Below, in pieces: positions 44,026-56,399 of a DNA stretch of 64,000 bases. The DNA lies in the NCBI RefSeq assembly GCF_022201045.2, contig NC_068559.1, forward strand, positions 29,085,501-29,149,500, written 5' to 3'. Each line of letters begins with the position of its first letter. Within the stretch, counting starts at the first letter, position 1. Source of the DNA: Citrus sinensis (taxonomy: Eukaryota; Streptophyta; Magnoliopsida; Sapindales; Rutaceae). The notes below the pieces were generated by a model. That model ran no database searches. It was given only the letters and a program-made list of their open reading frames with translations, and was not told the DNA's origin. Position numbers and translations under genes: made by a program.

Positions 44026-46168
44026 TCACACTGAGCACTCACCATCATGCTCAATTTCAGAAGCTGGCTCATCATCTTCTTCAAAGCATTCAATACCTAA
44101 TGCCGCATGGCCATGGCCAAAGGCTTTAATGTGATCTTTTAAAGACCTTTTGTGCTTAAAATCCGATCCACAAACGCAATACCAAATTCTGCCACAATTT
44201 TTCTCATGAGTTCTCCAATCACCTTTAACTGCAAATGGCTTGCCACATTTTCTGCACATGAAAGGTTTGATCCCATGCTTTCTCTTGTAATGTGTTTGGA
44301 GAGTTCTAAAGTCTTTGAGAGGCCTAGCTCTTGGATGATCAATGTTATGCTTACATCCTTGTGCACAGCAGTAGCAAGGGAGTTTTAACATGGCTGATGG
44401 CTGGGATCCTCTTAAAGAGTCAGGTCCTTTTCTGTACTGAGATCCATGGCCCCACATGTGCATCTGCAATAATATTGAAGCAAGCAAGCAAACAAGCCCA
44501 TGATGATGAGAGAGAGAGAGAGAGAGCGAGCAAAAAGAGGAGGCACACATGATATAGCCAGACTGCCAGAGCTAAGAATATTAGAATAAAGCAGCTAAAA
44601 GTTTTGCAATATGCCACATTGAGAGAGAAGGAGAAAGACACACTCAATTATGTATATATGTTACAGCATTTAGCAACCCTAAATTGATAGAAGAAACAAA
44701 AAGGTACGTTAGTGGACATTCAAAAGAACATAAACTGAGCAAACCCATCTATAGAGATTAGAGAGTAGTGAAAAAAAATAAATTAAATTTTAATACAGCA
44801 ACTTGACTTTAAACTTCTTTGATCATTGATAATTGTGAAATGCATTTTGATTATCTGACAACACCTCCTAGACTCTAAACTATTCATCTTATTGTATAAA
44901 ATTCTACTTTGAATAGTTCTAAGTTTCTTTAAAATGCATCTCAATAAGAACATGACTTGCAAAGGGTTTGTAATGGGTACTCTCGAATACGAAGCAATGT
45001 CAAATCCTAATTTGTTGTGACCATTTCCAGGTAAGTTTGGTTTGTCAGATTGGGATTATTTTCTACTAATCATACAAAGCCGAAGGCATCTGAGTTCAGG
45101 GTTTATGTTTAACAGACGTGAGGAATTGGGGTTTGTGAATTTAACTCTTGAGGAATTGGTGTTTGTGAATTTAATTGTGCAACACTTAAAAGAAAAAAAA
45201 AAAAAACATTGGGTGCAGAGCTGGAGTGTGCAGATTGAGAACGGTACAGGTTCTTGATGATCTAAGATCATCATCTGAACCCTGGAAGCACCAAAAATTT
45301 TCATCAGTCTTCCTTTAAAACATTATGGAAATGGGTGGTGAGCATGCACAATCTTCAAAGCAATATTGAAAGCATATGAGGAACATCTCATGAACTTTTG
45401 CAACTATCACACACAAGAAGCCCCAGCTTTGAGCTGAGTTTCTGTTGAAGCTATAGATGACATGCTCATGTATCAAATCTAAAACCGGGAAATGAACGTG
45501 CAAAAATTAAAACTATGTAGGAGAAACAAATTAGCTTCGTATCTTGTTAGTATAAAATTAATTAATAAAAAGATGACGTACAAATTAAATTCAGAAAAAG
45601 GGAGAAGACTATATGTACAAACCTGCAAGTTGTTGTAACGATTAAAGTTCTTGGAGCAAATAGGACATGAGAATTGTGTTGGACCAATGAGAATCTGAGA
45701 AGCGGTAGGAATCCAGTACTGGCCTTTGTTTAATCTTTCCAAACTCATGACTACTCCTTCCTTAATCTTATCCTCTGTTATTGCCGTCACATCTGCAGAT
45801 GATGAGAGCCTTATTGAGTCCAAATCATGATCAGAGCTGCTGCTAGGGTTAGGGAGCCCTATGTGTAGTGCCACAGTTACAGTTTCTTCACCATCATCAT
45901 TAGTACAGTTTACCTTGTCCTCTTCCTTGGCAGTACTAACGAAAGGTTCTTGTTGATCTTCTTCTTGTCTCCGAGCAGGGCTTAAGCAGTTTATTAGAGG
46001 AAGTGCTTCTTTCAGAGGAGGTGAAGGAGGAGGAGGAGGAGGAGGAGGAAGATAATTTTGGCTTTGAAAGATAGACTTGTTGCTTATGATGTTAGGAGAG
46101 TAGTGAGGATGAAGAGGCTTGAAATTGAACCACCCATTGAAGAGATTTGATGAATAAGGATCTGTCAT
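44026..46168 (-). CDS. WIP-type C2H2 zinc-finger transcription factor
   Basis: Two exons, 46168-45623 and 44463-44026, encode 327 aa. The start [14 protein letters not shown] matches the conserved N-terminus of WIP proteins, so I use the ATG at 46168. A proline run (41-52) and an acidic/serine-rich region follow. The WIP domain begins near residue 150 with [20 protein letters not shown]. Its first C2H2 finger (Cys168, Cys171, His184, His188) is split by the intron after NNLQ. Further fingers include [12 protein letters not shown], the [12 protein letters not shown] linker, [20 protein letters not shown] and [20 protein letters not shown]. The acidic tail [16 protein letters not shown] is usual in the NTT/WIP2 group. 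WIP factors are nuclear regulators of fruit transmitting tract, root and vascular patterning, or seed-coat pigment in the TT1 branch. Which branch this is needs a tree. Confidence 0.93.
45120..45179. repeat. 30-bp tandem duplication in the WIP gene intron
   Basis: GAGGAATTGGGGTTTGTGAA at 45120 and GAGGAATTGGTGTTTGTGAA at 45150 head two adjacent 30-bp copies with about three differences. They lie in the single intron (44464-45622). Confidence 0.85.
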
Positions 46169-46849
46169 ATTGAAATCTGATGAGGACAAAAGAAGAGAGA
46201 TCAGCTAGCTACACTACTTTGGCTACCATCGACCACAGTGATGATTTATATACACATACATAAACATTTTTGTGTGCGTGGATGAGTTGAGGGAGAGAGG
46301 GAGAGAGAGAGAGAGCGAGAGCTTAGGGTAAATTTGATAGAGGAAAAGAACAGATTCATTAGTGGTTGGTAAAAATAAAAGAGTGTTGAAAGTCAAGAAA
46401 TTACCCCCTGCTGCAGCAAACAGAAAGGGGTTAATATTAGAAAGTAAAAGCCGAAGGAGAAAGTCAGAGATTAGACCTGCAGCAGCTTGTCTCCCAAGAG
46501 ATTGTTGCATCACATACATAAAGATTAAAGAGAGAGATAGAGAGAGAAACATTCTTTTTTTCTTTTTCTCTGAATTTTTTTCCAAATTTTATTTTTGTGA
46601 TCAATGCTATCTTACTTCCAGTAACTCAAGAGGTTTTAGGGTAGAGGCCATCCGGCATTTGCTTTGGTGCGCGTGTTCAATGTTCCATTTTCATGCACAT
46701 CCCTTCCTGCATCCACTGTTTCTATTCCACCATCACTCCATCTTCTTGATCTTTCTTGCTTCAGTCAACAAACTCACAAACCCATTTCACTTTATTTACT
46801 ATAACTAGGGTTTTTCAGTTTTTATATCATCACTTAGTTCGAATCCTCT

Positions 46850-49800
46850 TATACTGATACATGGCAGCAACCCTTTGTACACAAACTTGCTAAAGAATAC
46901 AAATATCTTATGTATCCATGAAGATGAATTGAATTCATGTGAAGTCACGTCAGCATAAAGTTAATTCGTTTGCATTAATTAGTCGTGCATGTTTAATTAG
47001 CTTTTAATTAGAAGGTTCTTATGCTAGCTAATAAACAAACATCACAATCTTATTCCCATCTCTTAACTCATTCATTACCTTAATCACCTGGCTGCTGTAG
47101 CAAGACAACGACATTCATATTGTCTTTGGTGTCTCTTGTTTTAAGCGAAATTTTGTGCCTACCACCTAGCGGCTCCCCGTAAATTCAAATCCTTGTCCAA
47201 AGTACAAGGAGAAGCTTCAAGTATTAACACGAAATCGACACGTGGAACCAAAATTCAACATGAAAAAATGAATAGTACAATTTAAGTGGTATTGCTTGTG
47301 TCGGCATGATCCTTTATATTTTATAAAATCAAAACTTTTGCCGTGTGGAAAACCAAAAATAAAAGTTTGAAAACGAAATGCAAATGCGAAGCTAGTGGCT
47401 AGTTGGCGGTGAAGCCGGCAAGGATAATGATAGATACAGAAGTTACATGCCTGCCTCTCTCATAATTTATGGTACTCTGAGATGCAAGTAATTAACTTGT
47501 AGGTAAAATTAAAACCAAAGAGAAAGCACGTACGTACGTTGAAACTATTTAATGTTGTCTATCTATAATTAAAAATTATCGCACTGTAATTAGATAACAT
47601 TATTCATAATGTTAAATTCATATATTAGAACTTGCATATGTATGTATTAGAGAAAACTATATGAACATAGGAAAAAGGAAAAAAAAAAAAATTCCTGCAA
47701 GTGCGGCTTTTATTAATTATTTTCTTTGGCACATCACTATTGCACCTAGATGCTTCTAAATTTTAGCTGATTTTGAGAGAAGGGACCCTCTTCAGCCAGA
47801 AGAAGCGGAAGGGGTTGGACTTTTTAGCAATTTAGATTTTGGAGGCAAAGGCAAAGCGACAAAAAAGTTTGAGACAATTCAAATTATTGGGGTGTCTTGT
47901 GTGACTACAATAACAAAAAATAAATAATAATTTCTCATTGGCCCAAAGCTTTTAGTATTGATCACAAAGTTATATAATGCGCAGTCTCAGCCACATATTA
48001 ATTCTCAGCAGCTAACGAGCTTTCAATTTGTCGCCAGAGTGTGTTAGTTTCCTTCAATGGGATTTTCAGTAGTTGCCAAGAATGAATAAGAGAAAAGGAT
48101 GCATCAATATTCAGTTTTATAAGGTTTCTTAATCAAACTTCCATTCATTTTCTCAATTCCTCAATTAAAACTAAATCATGAACAAATTGTTAATTTATAT
48201 TTAAACTCATTTTTTTATTGCTCAAAATGAAATTGTTACAGTGGAAACAATATTTTCGTTTTACTCAAACCGTAATTACTACTCGTCCTGTATGAAGGCC
48301 ACGTTGGTGCTTTGTTGACTATTGAAGATATTGAAGAAGCAAATGTACTCTCGTTTCAATCAAAGAGTTTAACTTAGCTCAAAGCCACTCCTTGCGATAA
48401 ACAAAGCAAAACTCATGGGGGAATTGAAACCTAGTTATTAACAATTCATACGTTCATTCAGATCAATGATTCATGTTTTCAATATGCAGAGAACTTCGCT
48501 AAGGCACGATCGAATGCATCAACATTTACAGATTTTTCCCGAAATCTAAGATCTTCCACTATAATATACCAAATAAATTAATGTGTTCATCAAGAATCCA
48601 CTAGGTGCAAATTTTTACCATATAAAATTGTTATACTTTCAATTCATTCAGTGGTAATGGCGATTTTTTTTTTTTGTCTGAACCACGAAGTGGTCCTAAG
48701 TGGACCCCAATTATGGGAGGTATCTTTAAGCCCGTAGCACAACCCAGACTAATCCCCGCTCGCACCGGGTCGGCCCATAAGAGATAAAGTGCTGGCCAAA
48801 GTAGTGATTCCATACGAGAGCGGAGCTTAAACTCCTGACCTCTCTTAAGAAGTGAGAGTGCCGAACCACTCACACCAACCAACTTTGGTTGGTAATGGTG
48901 ATTTTTTAATCTTCAACGAAATGTAGGTATTGATTGAAGAAATAAACAAAACGTAAGGGAAGCGATATATTTCATTTTATTTGTTATTTATGGTTATTGA
49001 TGAAGAGTCTTTAATTGCTTTTGACCATAGCCCTTACCCACATCTTAACTATTTCAAATTTTTTTTAAGAGTTTATTTTGACCACAGTCCATGTCCCATA
49101 ATTTAATGTTTCCAAGATTGCACGAGTGTGCGTTTGGGAACTGAGCTTGAGAGTCTTTAGAGTCTCCATGTCCAAGAGCTATTTTGGCTTTCCCAAACAA
49201 TTCTGCCTCCTAAATTCGAATTCCCATGAGGACTCAAAAATCAAACCACTATTGTTTGTTTCCGAATTGTTTTAATTAATTCTTTCTACCTAGTTAACAA
49301 AGAGCCCCATTGCAAAAAGTCAAGGCATGCATCCCCTCCTTTGTGGTGTTAAATCTCAAGCAACATAATACCCTCTTAGAACCACCTATTACCACGGTGA
49401 TAAATTATTATTTTCATATATTTATGTAGAAATATATTGAAGGTCTTTTCTGTGCTAGTGGAGTTAATTTTTTTCTAAATATTTAAAATAAATATGACTT
49501 ATTTTAATTTTATATATGTACTTTTAAAATAGGTGTCACATGTTTTAGGTCTAGAAATTGTGATATTTTTAAACCGAAGGCTCAAATTATGGGATGAGAA
49601 TTGGGTGCTCGGTGAACTTGTGGTGAGCACCAAATTAATAATCAGAAATTAATTCTGAAAACCCTCGAAACTCATTTCAAACAAATCTTAATTGTTAATT
49701 TGATACTTAGCGCTTATCCTGGTTCCAAATCTTTGACTTCACAAATTCATAGCCAATCCAGACAATTTTGGTAAATTTCCAAATTGTAACGTATATTTTT

Positions 49801-52800
49801 ATATTAAAAAAGAACAAAGCATGTCATATGTAAATGCACTTTGATCAATTCAGAAAAGAATTTCAGCTTGGATCTTTCATATTCTTTTAAGACCAATAAA
49901 GCTGAATTTGGCGAAAATCCCGCGGCCCACCGCCATTTCCATGTCGCAGAAATAAGCACTTGTCTCTCTCTTTCTCTTTCTCCATACACGTCCATAAATT
50001 TATGATTGTTCTTAAACTCACACGTACACTTGGTTAAGTTAATAATCCAAACTTTGATAAGATGGAAAGCGATTGGGTGAATAAGGAGCCAACAGTAGGT
50101 AATGCGAGAGAAAATGATGATGAAGGTGACCGGTGACCAGCTGCATGGAATGCAACAACACGAATGAGAGGGATAAGTTAGCATAAACTGATCGATAGAT
50201 ATATGTATACATTTTCCATTATTATATAAACAGCATGATTGGAACTCACTGTTCGCATACGAACACGACGTCACCCCCATTCATAATCATGGCAAAGGTC
50301 CAAAAATTAGTTCGAATTCTTTAGTTGCTGGCTCGCTCTACTATCTACACTAGAGTTAGTGTCAAGAGTAGATGAAAATGAAATGGCTGGCCAGATAGAA
50401 ATGGGCTTATCTTGCTTCGGACTTTGCTTGCAAGTGGCAATTCCTCCACTCAACATCAGTAACAGTAATACAGATGCAGGTTCATAGGTAGCCGAGTAGC
50501 AATCCTGCTTGGCTAATTAATGGCACGTTAATGTCAATTTCCCCACAGGAAAAATCCCTTTCTTATTTTGCAACATTTTTTGAGCAAAAAGAATTTATAT
50601 TTTTGAGAAAATATATCCGATTAGATGGAAATAGAAACTTGATTGGTAGGATTGGTGGGCACGTGTAGTATTCGAATTCACAAGGAAAAAGTTAAGATTA
50701 ATACAATTCAACTCTGTTTCTCGGATTTGACTTAATACTAGTGTAAATGTATCTGTAAAAATATTATCAAAATCAAGGTCACCGTACTTAAACCCTGGGT
50801 AATTTCTTCGCCTCAATCAATCTCATTGAATTCACAATATTCACTCTCGTGCCCGCCCAAAGATTATAAAGTCTTTGGGCCAAATGGATGTGGAGTCACT
50901 GATTCTTTTGATTCTAACCAACCCATGGGAAAACCAATTAAAACTACACAGTACTCTGATCATTTCTGACTGGGTGGCCCAATTGGTATTCTTTCATCAA
51001 TAAGGACGGATGAGAAACAATCAGATATATTGGTCCGAATGGTCCACAGAGATCGCTACGCATGCACGGTTCTAAAAGAACCCAGAAAATATAAGCAATT
51101 GGAATATATGATATTATTGTTGCCTTCAATTCTGCAAAAGCCTTCAACTCTGCAAAAAAGATGTCCAGCAAAACTATCAATATTATCGCATGCACTTCCA
51201 TTGTTCCACTGCATTCTCCTGGTCCTCTAAAATGTAAATGATCTCATCAATAACTTCAATTTAAGCGAGTGTATATGTACCCTCCCGTCCTTTTGTTAGA
51301 CTTATTGTTATTTTGTACCCTAAAACCATGCGATAAATAAACAATTTTAGAATTTCATAAAATTTATATATTCGTTATTTATTTTGAGCGTACATTATTA
51401 GTCCTTATTTATAAAATATGTGATTTATGTATTGGGCATATGATATCAATACTACAAGATATAAATCATAGGTTCTTTATAAATAAAAAGTTATTCACAA
51501 CTATTGATGAAATGGGTATTTCATTATGCAAGGCTGTAACTTTTCAACTTCTATTATGAGTGATTTGATTTTATCTTAATTACCGAAGTAGAGATTTCGA
51601 GTAGAATAGTTAATATGTATATATTTTGAACTAGACTACGGTGGATAATGATCTAGTTTAACGAATGTCATTAATCATAACTCATATAAGCTTTAATAAG
51701 CTTAATCGACCTTAATCCTGTGTGAGTAATGAACTTGCATTCATGTATTATGCCGTTTGAGTTATCATGGATTGAGATCCATATAAACAGTCAAAACCTC
51801 GATAGATTGGAGATGTAATTTTATGAATTGAGGAAACATATATACTTAAAAGATGAAATCTATACTAATGATGCTTACCTTAGTTACTGTGGTACTTGAT
51901 CATTTAAATTTGTGGCAGCAGTTTATTCACTACATTGTTTACTGAATAATAATATTTATTTGTAATTTTTTTTTTACAAATATAGGTTTATTGAAAGTGA
52001 TAGCTAGAACAAATAATGACTTAGGGGCAAATGCATAATTATAGGAACATGACATTTAGCATCAACCTAGCTTTAATTATAAGCATCAGATATATGATCT
52101 AATAAGTGGTTATTATTGGCCTAAAAGCAAGGCTAAAATTAATTGAAAAGAGTTTTAATTAATTGAGTTTCTATTTAATTGTATGGGTACTAGAGTGTAA
52201 CTTTGGATTTTTAGTGGAATAGCCTGAAATTAACTTAGTAGTTTTAGTTTGTTATGAGATCATTAGGTCTTAACTATTAAGTTGAAGTTAGAAAGCTCAT
52301 AGATTTGCAGTCCCTCTACTAGCTCAATTCCTATTTAAACTCTGACTCTAATAAATGCATATATAAAGGAGAGGAAATTAGAATAGAAATATGACTTTTA
52401 CAAGTTTTCTTGAAAAAGAAAAGATACAATTTTAGGTTTTCCTTCTCCTGCACGGTAACTAGGATTCTCCACACGCCCAATAATTAAGGTTCTCTACATA
52501 CCTCGACAATTAGAGTTCTCTACATGCCCACATATGTGAGAGAGATAATTGAAGATGACAGAGAAGATTGCAACCATATTTTGTAGATCTCAATAGTGGC
52601 AGTAAAAAAGATTGCAGTCATCTTCTTCAAATCTTCAACATGAAATCAAGGTAGTTCTCTAACCTTATGCATGTATGCATAAAATAAAATAAAAAATTCT
52701 TGGCTTCTGCTGATTTTATAAAATTTTTTAAAAAAATTATTTTTCTAGATTTCATTTACCATCACCTTTTGCACTTTGCTGAGGAATTTGTCAAAATTAA

Positions 52801-55800
52801 TAATCGATAGATGATGTCTCTATGATTGATCTCATCAGTTCAATTAAGCCTAGCTGTTAAGTAGGGTGTTTTATTAACTTCTAGCAAGCTCTTAGCTTAA
52901 ATGCATGCAATTGGCTTGTGGCAGCACCAGCAATTTTCTAATTTCTCTCCATCAAAATTCACAACACATGAAGACATAGGGGTGCAGTAAATGGATGGTT
53001 AAGAAGGCTAACATTAACATATCATTTTGCCTCAGAAAAAAAAACATCATTTTGCCAACGACTATAGTCCCTACAAAGAAGACAAAAAATTAGCTTATTA
53101 CTTCAAGTCGTTAGCACTTAAGATACTTAGTAGAGGGATAGTGTGGCAGAAAGTTGACCTCCCAATGAGGACCCATGAAAGGATGATCAAGACAACTTGA
53201 ATTCCAGTTGATTAGTCTCAAGTCTGAGCTTTAATTGGAATTATAACTGAAAGAGATGTAACCGTAAAGCCCTTTCTCGTGTAAGAATTTGTTTCTATTA
53301 TATTCCATTAAATATAAGACGAAAGACTCTACATCGGAATATATAAAAATTATGATTCAGATGTATCACACAATAGTACAAATTAAGAGCATATATATTA
53401 ACGTTCAATTCATGCATTATGATGTTTTTCATATATGAAGTTAACAAAACAACAAACATCGATCTGCAACGCTGAGAAAGAAAATTAATGTTATTTTAAT
53501 TTCTTCAATGTAACAATTAATTAATTAACAGTCGAAGTCTGAGGCATATAGACATCAAGAATAGACAAATCCCGCGTATCGAGTGTGAAATGACTTGCAT
53601 ATATGCATATATGCCATAAGGGTGTAGTATAACAAAGGTATTTTAGAATCTCTCATGTGTGTGTGTGTATGTACATAGGTATATGTATGGCAATTAAGGA
53701 ATAATTAATGACTTGCTTTGCCTTGACATCAGCCGGAAAATATTGATGTGCATTACTGATCACGCTACTAATGGAAAATACAATTGACGGCCGGTTATAT
53801 TGGGCGTGGGCAAGTAGAATGTTAAAAGCCCAACTTCTCTTTTGAATTCCGCTCTATGCCTAAAGGGGCGGTAATTGATCAACTAGCCGCGATCGAGGAA
53901 GGCAATATAATTCTTTGAAAAGTACACAATTGAAAATAATTCAATGGTCATGGCTATGTTAGAGCGCGAATCACAGCCACACACTCAAAGTAATAAATAG
54001 TAAAAAACACATTATTACTTTAATCGTGTGGTTATAAATGAGCGTTCCATCGTGGAGCAGTTCCAACATAATCGGACTATAATTCAATCTCGGACAATTG
54101 TACGAATCACCCTTTTTTAGGACATTTTTCAAAATATATAAATCTTTTTTTTGGTACTATTCCACCTTCAGTGGAAATCATTTTCAATCATCCACTATTG
54201 TCTAAATTGTGTTAAAAATTTAATGACGTCAAAAAGATAGAATTCTCATTTAATTTTAACAAATAAAAATAATCTCTAAATCAAACAAAAAAAATGCCAC
54301 AATTTATCAAAGTGAAAATCCTTTAATTCAATTGAAAGAACAGTGCTCAGCCCTAACCTTGACTCAACAACCACACACTACCAAAATTAAAATTTATTTA
54401 ATTTACAATCAAATAATAATAAAAAGATGCATGGTTGGCAAACATCAGCTGGTGGCAGTGGCGGGGTGTGGTAAGGCATGGCAGAGTGAGGAATGAAGGT
54501 GCTAGATCTTATCAAATCTAGCATCCAACGATGTGGCGCTATGCCATGGTGGCTGATCGTGGTTGAAGTCAGCAATGAGTGAGAGGCAAGAGAAGAGGCT
54601 ACAATTTTTTTTTCTTGTTAAAAAAAAGTAAAGATATATAATTTTTGTTCGAGAACAAAAAGAGACTGATAATAAAAAAATAGAGAGAGAGAGAGAGACT
54701 GAGCTAGAATGCTGGTTTTGTTTTGAATAAGATTAAAGATTAGCGTTGTGTCTTACTGCAGTGATGCCTTTTTTTTTTCTCTCTCTCTCTATTGCTTTGC
54801 TTGAATTCTTTTAATTTTTTTGTTTAGCATTTGTTTTTAATTTGGTTATTGGATTGATTTTGGGATTAGGTTGGGATTTTAATTCTTTTAACTATTTTGT
54901 TTCATTTATTATTTAATATCTAAGTTGCAAAGAATAATCGAAATCATCTAATTTTTTATCATTTACCTAGGGATGCAATAGTAATTTTACATAAAGAGGT
55001 AAAATAGTTATTTACTAATATTCAGTTAAAATCTCATGCAGAGTTTAGAAAGTAATAGAATAATGATACATTTTATAAATTTTAGACAGAATTCTATAAA
55101 GAAAAAAAATTATATATTTTTAAAGAAAACATAATAAAAGACGAGTGATCGATGAATAATTACCCTCTAATTTCTTTATACAAATCATTAACAATACCTT
55201 TCTCAAAGAATGAAAACTGAAACGGTGGCACATATAAAAACTATCTGGAGATTCTAAATACTCTCATTCGAAATATGCATATATTTAATTTTTTAGTATG
55301 ACTGTAACAACTAACAACTACTTGTAAATTAAAATTTTGTGAAGCACAACAACTAAAGCGTGCACTTGAGAAAATACATACAAATTATTGGTATGACTGA
55401 CAGTGTTGAGGTCGTGCATGCCAGCTCGTTAATTTGATGGTCTCGGTCGATCACGTCGAATTCCCAATTATTCTCATCTTGCTATTGATTATACTATTAA
55501 TCTTTTTGGTTAGTTTGACTGCTATTTTAGTTCTAAGTAACCCATGGTGGGGAACAAAATTAAACTAATTTAATTACAAAATCTCATAAATTTAACAGAC
55601 AAGTCGTACGAGATACAGTGCCGAACACTTCTTTAATTTGTTCTTCTTTCCTGAAGCTATGTGTGAGTAAATTAGATGCACTTTTTACTTTACACTCAAT
55701 CCTCACATTGATACAACATCGAGAAAGAGTGCATGAGAGGTGATTACCTCTAATTTTGATTATATTTCATATGCAAATTGAAGTGCTGTACCAAGTTGTA

Positions 55801-56310
55801 ATTACTGAAACAACGGTTAATTAATTACCCAAATCATCCTACATATCTTGCTCCCTGGCCCTTTGACATTCATAGAAAATTTTCTCGTTGGGACTTGGAC
55901 GGTTCATTTTGTCATTTCAATGGGTCCAAACTCCAACTTGTAGTCGAATAGCTGATTCATATGGACCCAATCAAGATTGGAATCAACAAATAGCGAAGAG
56001 GGCACCGCTCAAACCTTGTTGAGTATTTATTTATAGATACTTGTTGAGTAAGGGACTGATTCAAGTCTCACACAACAATCATTATGGCGTTTTCCATGTA
56101 TGAGTGAAGTTAACAAACTATTAAATCTGCAAACTAAGAATGTTATTTTCTTCACATATTAACATCAACGGCTGACAATTAGGTAATAAAGGATGACTTT
56201 CTTCAAATTGAAGCCCAACATTCATTCTATATAACTGGTGAACACACGATTCAAAAGAATTCGTTAGTGGGAGAACTACATTAACTAATAAAATAAGCAT
56301 TAAACTCAAT
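46850..56310. other. Long gene-poor region
   Basis: About 9.5 kb without a convincing protein-coding gene. Present are a SINE (48664-48884), GA/CT runs (54680-54698, 54778-54791) and long AT-rich stretches. Open frames at 49804-50280, 50595-50816, 50944-51201 and 54387-54575 show no domain or codon pattern that I trust. A stretch near 51500-52680 has a TATA-like TATATAAAGG (about 52359) and pyrimidine-rich repeats that could be an old LTR-type remnant, but no coding domain or second terminal repeat was found. Confidence 0.5.
48664..48884 (-). mobile_element. tRNA-derived SINE
   Basis: Read on the minus strand, it opens with a tRNA-like head (GTTGGTGTGAGTGGTTCGGC, box A region), has a weak box B (GGAGTTTAAGCTCC), then a conserved-looking body (GGGCCGACCCGGTGCGAGC) and ends in a poly-A tail after GTGGTTCAGAC. 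It is flanked by GGTAATGGCGATTTTTT (48653 on) and GGTAATGGTGATTTTTT (48891 on), a target duplication of about 17 bp with one mismatch. The 83-residue open frame inside it is not a gene. Confidence 0.8.
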
Positions 56311-56316
56311 TTCAAA

Positions 56317-56389
56317 GGGGGATGTAGCTCAAATGGTAGAGCGCTCGCTTTGCATGCGAGAGGCACGGGTTCGATCCCCCGCATCTCCA
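56317..56389 (+). tRNA. tRNA-Ala (anticodon TGC)
   Basis: A complete 73-nt cloverleaf without intron. The acceptor stem pairs GGGGATG with CATCTCC (one G-T pair) and the discriminator is A. Box A is TAGCTCAAATGGTAGAGC, the anticodon stem is CTCGC/GCGAG with loop TTTGCAT (anticodon TGC at 56351-56353), and the T arm is CGGGTTCGATCCCCCG. A run of T follows directly (CTTTTTTT), a Pol III terminator. No CCA is encoded, as expected for a nuclear gene. An open frame on the minus strand across this locus is only its antisense. Confidence 0.97.
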
Positions 56390-56398
56390 TCTTTTTTT
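56390..56398 (+). terminator. Pol III T-run terminator after tRNA-Ala
   Basis: TCTTTTTTT starts one base after the tRNA discriminator, the standard RNA polymerase III stop. Confidence 0.85.
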
Positions 56399-56399
56399 T

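Noticed and set aside
48631-48882. 83-residue open frame on the minus strand
   Set aside because: It lies within the SINE and is translated repeat sequence.
49804-50280. 158-residue minus-strand open frame
   Set aside because: Composition is rich in Cys, Ile, Ser and His with no domain, and a GA microsatellite runs through it. Probably chance.
50944-51201. 85-residue minus-strand open frame with hydrophobic stretch
   Set aside because: It contains a short internal repeat (FAELKA) and no family resemblance. No promoter or splice context supports it.
51480-52680. Stretch resembling non-coding LTR-type sequence (TATA-like box, pyrimidine-rich repeats)
   Set aside because: No second terminal repeat, primer-binding site, polypurine tract or coding domain was found. 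It could be an old fossil remnant, but the evidence is too thin to list as an element.
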